Of a DNA stretch of 64,000 bases, positions 44,421 to 54,323 are shown piece after piece. The stretch is from positions 2,046,001 to 2,110,000 of the forward strand of contig NZ_CP019343.1 in the NCBI RefSeq assembly GCF_002117105.1, written 5' to 3'. Every line of letters starts with the position of its first letter. Within the stretch, counting starts at the first letter, position 1. The stretch is from Oceanicoccus sagamiensis (GTDB lineage Bacteria > Pseudomonadota > Gammaproteobacteria > Pseudomonadales > Dasaniaceae). The translations under genes were made by a program, and so were the position numbers. The notes below the pieces were generated by a model, which did no database searches, was not told the DNA's origin, and saw only the letters and a program-made list of their open reading frames with translations.

Positions 44421-45955
44421 TATTGTTGGGCTAGTAGGCAGCGGCTTACTGCGCTGCATAGTTGTTTGAAAAACGAATACTGCTCATCGCTGATAGGGCG
44501 ATTGGTTTTGCCGCGATCAGCGTAGATAATCGCCATGGGTTTTTTACCTGCAAAAATCGACATCATTAACAACTGGTCTACGGCGCAGGCCTGTTTAAAG
44601 TCGCCGGGTAGCAGCGGCCATATTTTTGTGTAGTTATCTTTATGCAGGCGAACACTGACGGGTTTTTGTAGTAGTTTATTAAACAGGTCACCTTGTTGCA
44701 GCGTATGCCGATAATTTTTTAACCCCGGGCTATCTTCGGCGCCTCTGCTGTAATAGGTGCGTAGCTCTTTGCTTTTGATATCTAACAAGCTAGCGCTGGC
44801 GCGCTCCAGTTTGATGTCGCTGCAAAGACTGTTGACCGCAAAGTTCATCACGTCGTGAATATTGTCAAAGCTTTCTGGTTGCTGTTGAAGTCGCTCTATG
44901 GTGTTAACAAAGCTTGAGGGCGCACCTTCTAATAATGCGGCGGAGGGCAAAGGTGATGGTAGCTGCTTTTTTGCGGGCTTACTAACGGTCTGGCTATCGG
45001 TCGTTGCGTTCAGTTTGTCAGTTTTTCGGTATTGGCTTAGCAGTTGTTTGGCAGGGTGCAGTGTGTGTTTATTATTTTTAAGGCTGCTAGCCTGCTGGTG
45101 AATCAGGGCAGTGATGCTATCCAGCGGTTTATTGCTGGCAGAGGCAAGTATTTTTTGCAGGCGAACACTCTGCCGGGATTGCCAGTTCCATTCGGCATGG
45201 TCTGCAAGACGGTTGGCCAGCGCAATTAAAAAGGCCGGGTGACTCAGTGTTTTTTGTAAATCCGGATAATTATCCAAAGCCAGATGTGATTTTTCTGGAA
45301 TCATTCGGCTTAGCAATACCCATTGATACGTATTACCGGTGATAGCGGGTTGCCAGCTTTGCTGTGTCAAGGTGGGTAAATACCAGTCCTGGCTTAGGCC
45401 TTCTGACAGCTGTTGTAATGTTGTGCCAAAGATTTTTTCTTCAGCCCGACGCTGCTGTACACCGTTATGATCTATACGCTCGTTCTGTAGCTGCTGCATC
45501 TGCTCACCGGCTTGATACCACAAGCTCCAGATAACGGCCTGATTAAAGAGTGTGGCCCAATAGAGGGAGTCCTGCTGCCAGTGTGCGTTAAGGCTTGACC
45601 AGCAGCTTGCCTGATGGGCGGCATGCAGGCTAACAGTTAGCTGCTGGCGGTACTGTGCTAAAAATGGAAACGTTTTTTTATCGTAGATAGCGGCATCGCT
45701 AATCACGCTTTCTACTTTTGGAAAGCCTAATAAACTCATGGCATGAGGCAGGTCATAGGTTTCATTGCCAGAGCGTGACAGGGTTTTGTTGGCGGTGCAG
45801 AGTAATATCAAGCATAAAGCGGGGTCGGCGTGTACTACATCGGCAATAGCCTGCGCATTGGCAACACCGGACTTTAAGGTTTGCAGGGCTGACTTTTTTA
45901 CCGCTGGATCAACCGGTAATTTTAGCTGGCGTAATTCGGCCCGCCAGTCCTTCAT
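44420..45955 (-). CDS. HDOD-domain protein with C-terminal GAF-like region
   Basis: 511 residues. The first 200 or so form an HDOD domain ([40 protein letters not shown]), a degenerate HD fold used in signalling. A low-complexity linker follows (about 300-345), then a GAF-like region with [20 protein letters not shown] and [20 protein letters not shown]. Such proteins act in second-messenger or stress signalling, with no known specific partner here. The start at 45955 overlaps the rsgA stop by four bases, so it is co-transcribed with rsgA. Confidence 0.8.
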   Translation of the reverse strand: MKDWRAELRQLKLPVDPAVKKSALQTLKSGVANAQAIADVVHADPALCLILLCTANKTLSRSGNETYDLPHAMSLLGFPKVESVISDAAIYDKKTFPFLAQYRQQLTVSLHAAHQASCWSSLNAHWQQDSLYWATLFNQAVIWSLWYQAGEQMQQLQNERIDHNGVQQRRAEEKIFGTTLQQLSEGLSQDWYLPTLTQQSWQPAITGNTYQWVLLSRMIPEKSHLALDNYPDLQKTLSHPAFLIALANRLADHAEWNWQSRQSVRLQKILASASNKPLDSITALIHQQASSLKNNKHTLHPAKQLLSQYRKTDKLNATTDSQTVSKPAKKQLPSPLPSAALLEGAPSSFVNTIERLQQQPESFDNIHDVMNFAVNSLCSDIKLERASASLLDIKSKELRTYYSRGAEDSPGLKNYRHTLQQGDLFNKLLQKPVSVRLHKDNYTKIWPLLPGDFKQACAVDQLLMMSIFAGKKPMAIIYADRGKTNRPISDEQYSFFKQLCSAVSRCLLAQQ

Positions 45956-46974
45956 AGCATCTCCAGAGAATTGGCGATAGATTCAAAACTGGCCAACCTG
46001 CGTTCGGAAATTTTTCCTGCTTCCAGAGCGGCCAATAATTCGCAGCCCGGTTCCGATTGATGTTTGCAGTCGCGGAATTTACAGCCTCCAAGATAGGGGC
46101 GAAATTCCAAAAAACCATCCAGTACTTGTTCCCGTTCCATATGCCAAAGACCAAATTCACGAATCCCCGGTGAGTCCACCAAATCACCACCGTCGGGAAA
46201 GTGAAACAGTTTTGCGGTGGTGGTGGTGTGTGTTCCTTTGGCGTGGGCTTTGGATAATTCGCCCACTTTAATATCGACGCCGGGTAGCAGTGCATTAATT
46301 AGTGAAGATTTACCCACACCGGATTGCCCGACAAAAACACTGGTGCGGTCTTTAAGTACGGCTTTTAACTCAGCGAGTCCATCCATGGTTTGAGTGGAAG
46401 CATTTAAAACGCGATAGCCAATCTCGGGATAGACCGACAATAGCTCATCAATTTGAGCGCGGTTTTTATCATCGATTAAATCGACTTTATTCAGCAAGAT
46501 CAGCGGTTCTATATCGACAGACTCCGCCGCCACCAAATAGCGGTCAATTAGATTGGCGTGGGGTTCTGGTAATGGTGCAATCACAATGACGATATAGTCG
46601 ATATTGGCAGCAACTGGCCGCAGCTGGCCATGCATATCCGGGCGTGAGAGTTCACTTTCTCTGGGTTGGTTGGCCACAATAACGCCGGTCGGCTTGCCCG
46701 CTCGCCAGATAACCCGGTCGCCGGTAACTAAGGTGTCTAAATTAGCCCGTAGATGGCAGCGAAAAATCTGGCCAGCATCATTCCCCTGCTGGCATTCCAC
46801 ATCTACCTGGCTGCCATAATGGGCAATGACTAAGCCTTCCTGCTCATCTCCCAATTCCCCTTCGGTTAATTGCTGGTCAACAAAGCCCGCCTTTTTACTG
46901 GCTCGCTCGGTGCGTTCATCCTGAATTTTCTTGACCCGCCAGGCTTGGCGCCGGGTGAGTTTACGCTTCGACAT
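45952..46974 (-). CDS. rsgA: Ribosome small subunit-dependent GTPase A
   Basis: 340 residues. OB-fold domain first ([20 protein letters not shown]), then a circularly permuted GTPase: LNKVDLIDD (G4) precedes [18 protein letters not shown] (G1) and [12 protein letters not shown] (G3). A C-terminal zinc site follows ([14 protein letters not shown]). It acts late in 30S assembly. It is divergent from orn across 115 bases, the same pairing as in E. coli. Confidence 0.95.
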   Translation of the reverse strand: MSKRKLTRRQAWRVKKIQDERTERASKKAGFVDQQLTEGELGDEQEGLVIAHYGSQVDVECQQGNDAGQIFRCHLRANLDTLVTGDRVIWRAGKPTGVIVANQPRESELSRPDMHGQLRPVAANIDYIVIVIAPLPEPHANLIDRYLVAAESVDIEPLILLNKVDLIDDKNRAQIDELLSVYPEIGYRVLNASTQTMDGLAELKAVLKDRTSVFVGQSGVGKSSLINALLPGVDIKVGELSKAHAKGTHTTTTAKLFHFPDGGDLVDSPGIREFGLWHMEREQVLDGFLEFRPYLGGCKFRDCKHQSEPGCELLAALEAGKISERRLASFESIANSLEML

Positions 46975-47089
46975 TGCACATATATCAATTATCTATAGGA
47001 TTTGTGCGCCTATTATTAAGAGAAGCTGGCAATTTTGCTACACTTACCTTTTATTTAGCCCGATATTCGGGTGTTTACTGGGATTTTTC

Positions 47090-47647
47090 ATGTCTGACGC
47101 TATTGATAACAATAACCTTAACCTGATCTGGATCGACCTTGAGATGACAGGGCTTGAGCCTGATGTCGATCATATTATTGAAATCGCCACCATTGTTACG
47201 GATTCAGACCTTAACACTATCGCTGAGGGGCCGGTATTTGCGATTCACCAGAGTGATGACATTCTGGCCGGTATGGATGAATGGAATACGACTCACCATG
47301 GCCGTTCCGGCTTAACTCAGCGGGTTCAGGAAAGTACGACTAGCGTGGCTGAAGCGGAAGCCAAGACCATTGAATTTTTACGTCAGCATGTGCCTGAAGG
47401 GGCTTCGCCTATTTGTGGCAATACCATTGGTCAGGATCGCCGGTTTTTAGTGAAGTATATGCCGGAGCTTGAGCGCTATTTCCACTACCGCAACCTGGAT
47501 GTCAGTACCCTGAAAGAATTAATGCGCCGTTGGCGCCCTGATTTAATGGGCGGTATTAGCAAGCAGGGTGCGCACTTGGCGCTGGATGATATTCGCGAGT
47601 CGATTGAAGAATTAAAATACTACCGCGAGGTATTTTTGAAAGTTTAG
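47090..47647 (+). CDS. orn: Oligoribonuclease
   Basis: 185 residues from the ATG at 47090; a longer frame from 46931 runs over the rsgA start and is rejected. It is a DEDDh 3'-5' exonuclease that degrades di- and short oligoribonucleotides, including pGpG from c-di-GMP turnover. [20 protein letters not shown] holds the first Asp/Glu pair, [20 protein letters not shown] the next Asp, and [20 protein letters not shown] the His and last Asp. It ends four bases into the converging acetate kinase gene. Confidence 0.96.
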   Translation: MSDAIDNNNLNLIWIDLEMTGLEPDVDHIIEIATIVTDSDLNTIAEGPVFAIHQSDDILAGMDEWNTTHHGRSGLTQRVQESTTSVAEAEAKTIEFLRQHVPEGASPICGNTIGQDRRFLVKYMPELERYFHYRNLDVSTLKELMRRWRPDLMGGISKQGAHLALDDIRESIEELKYYREVFLKV

Positions 47648-49401
47648 GAGGTTTTCAGGTTTCGCAAAGAAGCCGTACGCCCTTCAATATCGGTGTAGAC
47701 CAACGACCCTTGGCTGCTGCGGTCCAGCTCCGCAGCATTGGCTTCGTCGGTATCGATATGCATTTCCAGCCGGTAGCCGTGGCTTACCCTGACTAAGACA
47801 TCGCAAAACACCAAATCCCTTGGGCCACCGGTGATGGCCACTTCCACTTCATCTTTATCTTCAACGCCAAAGCGCTCTGCATCATCCGGGTGCATATGAA
47901 TATGGCGGCGGGCGCAAATTAAGCCTTCATTGAGCCTGACACTTCCTACTGGTCCTTCCAGCGTAATGGGGGCAGAGCCTTTAACCCGGCCAGAGTCTCT
48001 GACCGGTGCGTCCACGCCGAGTAGATATTCATCGGTGCGGGAGACTTCGATTTGATTTTTATTACGCAGCGGGCCTAACAGGCGCACCCCTTCAATACGG
48101 TTTCTGGGCCCTACTAGTGTGACTTTCTCTTTGCAGGCAAACTGCCCCGGTTGGGATAGGTCGGCATGGTGGGTCGGTTCAGCCTTATCTCCAAACAGGG
48201 CGGCAAAGGTTTCTTTATCCAGATGCAGATGTCTTGCGCTGACCGCGATAGGGATATGGAGGTCAACTTGCAGACGTGATTGCTGCGCTATCAAATGGGC
48301 GGTTTGCCGGGCGATCATTAATTCTTCGTTGGTTTTAATGACCAGTGCCGGCACCCGTGAGTTGGGCGTGCTGATTACGGTGACTTTATCGGTATGGTTT
48401 ACACGGGCATCCTGGTTATTGTCCTCATCGACCTGTAGCCCCAAAAATTCCAGGCGTTGAAGAATACGCTGGCGCATGCTGGCGCTATTCTCACCGATAC
48501 CGCCGGTAAGAATCACGGCATCAAGCCCGCCCATTGTCGCCGCATAGGCACCGATATATTTTTTTACCCGATGGGCAAAGACTGCAATACTAAGGCGGGC
48601 CTTATCGTGACCTGCGGCGGCTTCAGTTTCGATTTCCCGCAGATCGCCACTTAAACCTGAAAGACCTTTAAGGCCACTTTGGCGGTTAAGCAAGTCGTCC
48701 AGTTCATCAACGCCTGCCACTTCATCACGCAGCAGCTTAAAGATAATCCCCGCACCGATATCACCGGAACGTGAGCCCATTACCAAACCTTCCAGCGGCG
48801 TCATACCCATACTGGTTTCCGTTGAGCTGCCCATTTCTATCGCACAGGCGCTGGCACCATTGCCTAAATGCAGCGTAATCAAGCGCAGCTCATTGATGGG
48901 GCGATTAAGGTGGCGCGCGGCTTCCTGAGCTACAAACTGGTGTGAGGTGCCATGAAAACCATAGCGACGAATACGGTGTTTTTCGGCCAGCTCGGTATCA
49001 ATGGCATAGTGACTGGACCGGCGCGGCAGAGTGCTATGAAAAGCGGTATCAAACACCGCCACATGGGGTAAATCGGGCATAGCGGTTTGCGCGGCTTGAA
49101 TACCTGCCAGAGCAGGGGGATTGTGCAGCGGTGCCAACGGTACCCACTGTTGGATTTGCGCAATTACCTCCGAGTCGATTATCACCGCATCGCGAAAGCT
49201 ATCACCGCCATGCACGACTCGGTGGCCAACAGCATCAATGGTTTCATCTTGAGTTTGCTCGAGTAGCTGGCCTATTGCGGTGGCGTGGTCGGTTTGGGCA
49301 CCCAGCTCAATCAGGCCCTGAGCAAGGGGGTTATCCTGTTTGGGGTTGATTAGCTGATATTTAACGCTCGATGAACCGCAGTTAATAACCAGAATATTCA
49401 T
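47644..49401 (-). CDS. ackA: Acetate kinase fused to a PduL-type phosphotransacylase
   Basis: 585 residues. Residues 1-375 are acetate kinase: [53 protein letters not shown] and [20 protein letters not shown]. From about 385 on the sequence matches PduL phosphate propanoyltransferase: [60 protein letters not shown] and [15 protein letters not shown]. The His residues in both PduL blocks are the zinc ligands of that family. One protein would thus convert acetyl-CoA (or propionyl-CoA) to the acyl phosphate and then to acid plus ATP. It sits between orn and queG, where E. coli has no such gene. Confidence 0.9.
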   Translation of the reverse strand: MNILVINCGSSSVKYQLINPKQDNPLAQGLIELGAQTDHATAIGQLLEQTQDETIDAVGHRVVHGGDSFRDAVIIDSEVIAQIQQWVPLAPLHNPPALAGIQAAQTAMPDLPHVAVFDTAFHSTLPRRSSHYAIDTELAEKHRIRRYGFHGTSHQFVAQEAARHLNRPINELRLITLHLGNGASACAIEMGSSTETSMGMTPLEGLVMGSRSGDIGAGIIFKLLRDEVAGVDELDDLLNRQSGLKGLSGLSGDLREIETEAAAGHDKARLSIAVFAHRVKKYIGAYAATMGGLDAVILTGGIGENSASMRQRILQRLEFLGLQVDEDNNQDARVNHTDKVTVISTPNSRVPALVIKTNEELMIARQTAHLIAQQSRLQVDLHIPIAVSARHLHLDKETFAALFGDKAEPTHHADLSQPGQFACKEKVTLVGPRNRIEGVRLLGPLRNKNQIEVSRTDEYLLGVDAPVRDSGRVKGSAPITLEGPVGSVRLNEGLICARRHIHMHPDDAERFGVEDKDEVEVAITGGPRDLVFCDVLVRVSHGYRLEMHIDTDEANAAELDRSSQGSLVYTDIEGRTASLRNLKTS

Positions 49402-49530
49402 ACTTAAGACCAGGTTCTATTTGTTAGGGGGATAAGATTAACTCATATTGTAGAGGGCTTGCCATAAGATCAGGCTTTATGCGGTTTTCACCTCAGTAAA
49501 GCGGGGCCTATTATCAATATTGAGCATTGC

Positions 49531-50637
49531 CTAATTATGCTGTGCTAAAGCCCACTGGCTATGCTCACGAACCAGGGCTGAGCTGTGTTGGGACTTTTCC
49601 TTTAAAGCAGCAACAACGGTATCGGAGCTGCTGGCATTGCCCAATGCTACCGCAATATTCCTTAACCAGCATTCATAACCAATCCGCCGAATAGCGGAGC
49701 CTTCTGTGCGCCGCAAAAACTCTTCTTCTGTCCATTGAAATAATTCGACCAACTCCGCCGCTTGAAGATTATTGCGGGGCTGAAAGTCCGTCTCCTGCGT
49801 ATGCTCGGAAAACTTATTCCAAGGGCAGACTAACTGGCAGTCATCACAGCCATAAATCCGATTGCCCATTAAAGGCCTTAGTTCTTCAGGAATACTCTCC
49901 CTAAGCTCAATAGTAAGATAAGAAATACAACGGCGTGCATCAACCTGATTGGGAGCAACAATCGCTCCGGTAGGGCAGTCATCAAGACAGGCGGTGCAGC
50001 TGCCGCAGTGCATGGTTTCCTGTGGTGGGTCCAATGGCAGGGGCAGGTCGGTATAAATTTCTCCAAGAAAAAACCATGAGCCGGCTTTGGGATTAATTAA
50101 CATGGTGTTTTTGCCAATCCAGCCAAGCCCGGCTTTTTCTGCCAGCGCTCTTTCTAACACCGGGGCGCTATCGACAAAGGCGCGATGATTATGCTGCCCG
50201 GCGACAGCAGAAATTTTTTGTGCCAACGTCGCCAAGCGTTTGCGCATTAACTTATGGTAATCACGGCCCAGAGCATAGCGGGAAATATAGGCTTTATTCG
50301 CATCGGCTAAAACCTCCTCCATACTGTCGGTATCGGGCAGGTAATCCATGCGTGCGCTTAATACTCTTAAGGTGCCGGGTAAAAGCTGCTCCGGCCGGGA
50401 GCGCTTCTCACCGTGGCTGGCCATATAATCCATATCACCATGGAAGTTTTTTTCCAGCCAACTTTGCAAATGCTGCCGGGGTTGGTCGAGGTTAATATCG
50501 CTAATGCCAATCTGTTGAAAGCCCAATTCACGGCCCCACGCCCGGATATCTTCCATTAGTGATAAAAGATCAATGTTTGAGATAGCCTCAGGGCTGTTAT
50601 CTTTGTGATTGGTCATCGTAGTTAGCGGTGGCTTCAA
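49531..50637 (-). CDS. queG: Epoxyqueuosine reductase
   Basis: 368 residues; the start at 50637 or the ATG at 50616 (MTNHKDNS) are both possible. The last step of queuosine synthesis in tRNA, with cobalamin and two [4Fe-4S] clusters. Cluster ligands are in CGSCTACLDDCPTGAIVAPN and CDDCQLVCPWNKF. AEKAGLGWIGKNTMLINPKA and ISYLTIELRESIPEELRPLM are conserved. The C-terminal part is HEAT-like. It is divergent from nnr; queG-nnr-tsaE-amiB-mutL is the ancestral order. Confidence 0.95.
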   Translation of the reverse strand: MKPPLTTMTNHKDNSPEAISNIDLLSLMEDIRAWGRELGFQQIGISDINLDQPRQHLQSWLEKNFHGDMDYMASHGEKRSRPEQLLPGTLRVLSARMDYLPDTDSMEEVLADANKAYISRYALGRDYHKLMRKRLATLAQKISAVAGQHNHRAFVDSAPVLERALAEKAGLGWIGKNTMLINPKAGSWFFLGEIYTDLPLPLDPPQETMHCGSCTACLDDCPTGAIVAPNQVDARRCISYLTIELRESIPEELRPLMGNRIYGCDDCQLVCPWNKFSEHTQETDFQPRNNLQAAELVELFQWTEEEFLRRTEGSAIRRIGYECWLRNIAVALGNASSSDTVVAALKEKSQHSSALVREHSQWALAQHN

Positions 50638-50730
50638 TTATAATTGCAGTTAAGCGCGCAATCTCGGCATAGTTCTGTCATTCCCGCACAGGCGTTTTAA
50701 GCCAATAAGAGGTTTCAAGACTAAGCATAG

Positions 50731-50799
50731 TAGGGTGGATTATAATCCACCAAGCCCAGCCCTTAGCTGTAATAACCGGTGGATTATAATCCACCCTAC
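50731..50799. repeat. REP-like inverted doublet
   Basis: Left arm 50731-50751, right arm 50778-50799, both with GGTGGATTATAATCCACC and with outer TAG/CTA. It lies between the divergent queG and nnr genes. Confidence 0.9.
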
Positions 50800-50923
50800 G
50801 TTTAGGGGGTATGGGCGCAGGTGGGTATAACGTTAGCCTGCGTCAATGACCGGCTTATAGATAGCTAGTGTGACAGATTCGCAGCACAACCGATAACATC
50901 AGAGCACGATTAGAGTGATTTTA

Positions 50924-52441
50924 ATGGATAGAACCATTGCCAATAATAATTTGCCCACACGTTTATACCGTGCAAAACAGGTTCGTGAGCTGGATCGGGT
51001 GGCTATTGAAGAACAGGGTATACCCGGTTTTACTCTGATGCGCCGCGCCGCCAAGGCCGCCTTTACGATCCTGTTAGCCCAATACCCCGAGCCAGAAAAA
51101 CTCACCATCTTTTGCGGTACAGGCAATAACGGTGGCGATGGCTATGCCATGGCCAGTCTGGCCCGCCAGCGTGGCCTGGAAGTAGCACTTATCCAGTGCG
51201 GCGATGCGGGCAAAATCTCCGGCGATGCTCTTCAAGCCAGACAGCATGCCTTGCAAGATGGTGTTGAAGTCACTGATTTTTCAGCAGATCTGGTAATAGA
51301 GCAGGGCGTGATTATCGATGCCCTTTTGGGCACTGGCTTAAGCGGTGATGTACGCGGTGTTTCAGCCGAAGCGATAGGCCTAATCAATAGCCTTGATCTA
51401 CCTGTGCTGGCCGTCGATATTCCTTCAGGCCTATGCAGCGATGCCGGCCGGGTACTCGGCAATGCGTTATATGCAGACCATACCGTTAGTTTTATTGGGC
51501 TTAAGCAGGGGCTTTTGACCGGGGCCGGACCGGATTATACTGGAGCTCTGCATTTTCATGATTTATCGGTACCGGAAACCGTTTTTCAACAGGTAGCCAG
51601 CAGCAGTGAGCGTTTAGACCTGCCACAGTTATTAGCGCAGCTACCTGCCAGACAAGCCTCTGCCCATAAAGGACATTTTGGGCATGTGATGGTCACCGGC
51701 GGCGATTCGGGTATGGCCGGCGCTGCGGCAATGGCGTCGCAGGCGGCCTGCCGAGTCGGCGCCGGACTTATCTCTTGCGCTACCCGCCCGGAACATATTC
51801 CCGCGATTATTGCCCGTTCTCCTGAAGTAATGGCCCATGGTGTTATCTCTGGTCAGGAAATTGAACCCTTATTAGCCGCTGCATCCGTGGTGGTAGTCGG
51901 CCCCGGTTTGGGGCAGGGTGCCTGGGGCGAACAATTACTGCAAAAAGTCGCCGAACTGACCGTGCCTCTAGTGGTTGATGCCGATGCTCTGAATCTTCTG
52001 GCCGCAGGCCGGGTGATAAAAAACCGCCAGCGTGATAACTGGATTCTTACCCCACACCCCGGTGAAGCCGCCCGTCTATTAGGTTGCTCAACCGCTGAAG
52101 TACAACAGGACCGCTTTGCCGCCGCCGCCGAACTGCAACGCCGTTATGGTGGGGCCGTGATTTTAAAAGGGGCGGGTACCCTCGTTGCCGATGACGAAAA
52201 TAGTCAGGTTGGCCTCTGCCCTTATGGCAATCCCGGTATGGCCACTGGCGGTATGGGGGATGTGTTAAGTGGTGTATTGGGTGCCTTACTGGCCCAGGGG
52301 TTTAGCCCAGCCCAAGCCGCCAGGCTTGGAGTTTGTCTTCATGCTACTGCCGGTGATCGTGCAGCAGTGCAAGGCCAGCGGGGAATGATGGCCACCGACT
52401 TACTACCGCATTTGCGTACACTGATTAATCAACTGGCTTAA
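50924..52441 (+). CDS. nnr: Bifunctional NAD(P)H-hydrate epimerase/dehydratase
   Basis: 505 residues from the ATG at 50924 (a GTG at 50915 would add three). The N-terminal YjeF_N epimerase has FCGTGNNGGDGYAMASLARQ and VDIPSGLCSDAGRVLGNALY. The C-terminal ADP/ATP-dependent dehydratase has HKGHFGHVMVTGGDSGMAGA, VVVGPGLGQGAWGEQLL, LTPHPGEAARLL, and NPGMATGGMGDVLSGVLGAL. It repairs hydrated NAD(P)H. Six bases separate it from tsaE. Confidence 0.95.
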   Translation: MDRTIANNNLPTRLYRAKQVRELDRVAIEEQGIPGFTLMRRAAKAAFTILLAQYPEPEKLTIFCGTGNNGGDGYAMASLARQRGLEVALIQCGDAGKISGDALQARQHALQDGVEVTDFSADLVIEQGVIIDALLGTGLSGDVRGVSAEAIGLINSLDLPVLAVDIPSGLCSDAGRVLGNALYADHTVSFIGLKQGLLTGAGPDYTGALHFHDLSVPETVFQQVASSSERLDLPQLLAQLPARQASAHKGHFGHVMVTGGDSGMAGAAAMASQAACRVGAGLISCATRPEHIPAIIARSPEVMAHGVISGQEIEPLLAAASVVVVGPGLGQGAWGEQLLQKVAELTVPLVVDADALNLLAAGRVIKNRQRDNWILTPHPGEAARLLGCSTAEVQQDRFAAAAELQRRYGGAVILKGAGTLVADDENSQVGLCPYGNPGMATGGMGDVLSGVLGALLAQGFSPAQAARLGVCLHATAGDRAAVQGQRGMMATDLLPHLRTLINQLA

Positions 52442-52447
52442 CGACCA

Positions 52448-52914
52448 ATGACCTCTATCTCACAACAATTAATCGGTGAAGAGGCTATGGTGGCCTTTGG
52501 TGCGGCGTTAGGTAAAGCCTGCCAGCAGCAAAAAGTGGTGATTTTTCTTGAGGGTGATCTGGGTATGGGCAAAACCACCTTAAGCCGGGGGTGCTGCAAT
52601 CCTTTGGTCATCAAGGGGCTGTAAAGAGTCCAACCTATACGCTGGTGGAACCCTATGAGTTTGACGGTGCCCAAGTCTACCACTTCGACTTATACCGTTT
52701 AGGTGACCCGGAAGAATTGGAATATATGGGTATTCGCGATTATTTTGCCGACGATAAAACCCTCTGTTTAGTCGAGTGGGCAGAAAAGGGTGCAATGTTT
52801 TTGCCCACAGCGGATTTAGTCGTTAGGATAAAGCTTATAACAGGGGGTAGAGACGTCAGCATTAGCGCCAATACCCCCACTGGCGAAGGCGTTTTAAGCC
52901 AACTCCAGCTATAA
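52448..52914 (+). pseudogene. tsaE: tRNA t6A synthesis ATPase TsaE, apparent frameshift
   Basis: The frame from ATG 52448 gives MTSISQQLIGEEAMVAFGAA and the P-loop EGDLGMGKTTLSRG, then goes wrong at a five-G run (52587-52591). One base out of register the homologous protein continues LQSFGHQGAVKSPTYTLVEP, VYHFDLYRLGDPEELEYMGI and CLVEWAEKGAMFLP to 52914. One extra G restores a normal protein of about 155 residues. TsaE works with TsaB and TsaD in the essential t6A modification, so a true knockout is unlikely; a misread homopolymer is the simplest reading. Confidence 0.85.
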
Positions 52915-52973
52915 TGAACCTTATATTGTTTGTGCAATCCGTTAACAGGCAATAAAGGAAGACCCTAAGAGTG

Positions 52974-54314
52974 ATGTTGTTAGATCGTTTATTTAATTCC
53001 GGCCTGCGTTTGGTGCAGCTTCTATTACTGGTGCTTGTCAGCCAGGTCTTTTTGTCCTCTAGTGTTTTTGCCGCCACCGTAAAAGATGTGCGTGTATGGC
53101 GCGCGCCGGACCATACCCGGGTAGTGCTGGATTTATCCTCGCCAACCAGCCATAAAATTATGCAGCTGGCCAACCCTGATCGTATTGTTATCGATATCAA
53201 TAATGCTTCCTTAAAAGCTGATCTCAATAGTCTGGAGTTACCGGATAGCCCTGTCTCCAGAGTGCGCAGCGCCGTTAAAGGCAAACATGATTTGCGGGTA
53301 GTGCTTGATGTGAATAGCAAGGTAAAACCCCGCAGCTTTTTGCTCAAAGCCAATAAGCAGCTGGGCGACCGCTTAGTGGTTGACCTTTACGATAAGAAAA
53401 AAACCAGCCAAGTCGTCAAACATATTGATGACAATAAAAAGCGCGATATTGTGATTGCCATCGATGCCGGGCACGGTGGCGAAGACCCGGGAGCCAGTGG
53501 CCCTAATCGCCTGCGAGAAAAGCATGTGGTCTTAGCGATTGCCAAAGAACTTAATTATTTACTGAAAAAAGAAAAAGGCTATAAACCGGTGATGATAAGA
53601 ACCGGCGATTATTATGTTGGCCTAAAAACCCGTCGCGGTTTAGCGCGTAAAGCTCAGGCCGATTTGATGGTGTCGATTCATGCGGATGCCTTTAGCGACC
53701 CGCGGGCCCATGGTACTTCGGTCTATGCCCTGTCACGCCGTGGAGCGACCAGTGCGATGGCGCAGGCCTTGGCCGACGATGCCAATAACTCGGATTTAGT
53801 GGGTGGCGTAAGCCTCAGTGATAAAGATGATGTGCTTGCCGGTGTATTGGCCGATTTATCGATGGGGGCAAGTCTGGATATCAGTACCCAATTGGGTAAA
53901 GGTGTGATTGGTGAGATGGGAAAAATTTCCCGCTTGCATAGCCGCAAAGTCGAACTGGCCAATTTCTCTGTGTTACGCTCCGCTGATGTGCCATCGATTT
54001 TGGTAGAGACCGGATTTATTTCCAACCCGGGTGAAGAGAAAAAACTCAAAACCAAAGCCTACCAGCGGAAAATGTCCCGGGCGATTTATAATGGCATTGT
54101 TAAACATTTTTCCAATAGCCCACCACAGGACACCTATTTAGCCTGGAAAAAACGCCAGCGCGATAAAACCATTAACTATGTGGTAACCCGTGGCGATACC
54201 CTTTCTGGTATTGCCAAACGCTACCAGGTGTCTGTTAACTCCATCCGTCGAGAAAATGATCTGGCCTCCAGTGTTATCAAGGTAGGCCAGCGCATTGTTA
54301 TCCCTTCTTCCTGA
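52974..54314 (+). CDS. amiB: N-acetylmuramoyl-L-alanine amidase with AMIN and LysM domains
   Basis: 446 residues from the ATG at 52974 (GTG at 52971 also possible). Signal peptide to about residue 30 (SSVFAA), AMIN domain (about 32-130), amidase_3 domain (about 160-380) with IAIDAGHGGEDPGASGPN, HADAFSDPRAHGTSVYALSR and ILVETGFISNPGEEKKL that hold the zinc ligands and catalytic Glu, and a C-terminal LysM (VVTRGDTLSGIAKRYQVSVN). It splits septal peptidoglycan in cell division. It is followed by mutL, as in E. coli. Confidence 0.95.
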   Translation: MLLDRLFNSGLRLVQLLLLVLVSQVFLSSSVFAATVKDVRVWRAPDHTRVVLDLSSPTSHKIMQLANPDRIVIDINNASLKADLNSLELPDSPVSRVRSAVKGKHDLRVVLDVNSKVKPRSFLLKANKQLGDRLVVDLYDKKKTSQVVKHIDDNKKRDIVIAIDAGHGGEDPGASGPNRLREKHVVLAIAKELNYLLKKEKGYKPVMIRTGDYYVGLKTRRGLARKAQADLMVSIHADAFSDPRAHGTSVYALSRRGATSAMAQALADDANNSDLVGGVSLSDKDDVLAGVLADLSMGASLDISTQLGKGVIGEMGKISRLHSRKVELANFSVLRSADVPSILVETGFISNPGEEKKLKTKAYQRKMSRAIYNGIVKHFSNSPPQDTYLAWKKRQRDKTINYVVTRGDTLSGIAKRYQVSVNSIRRENDLASSVIKVGQRIVIPSS

Positions 54315-54323
54315 TATCTTGTT

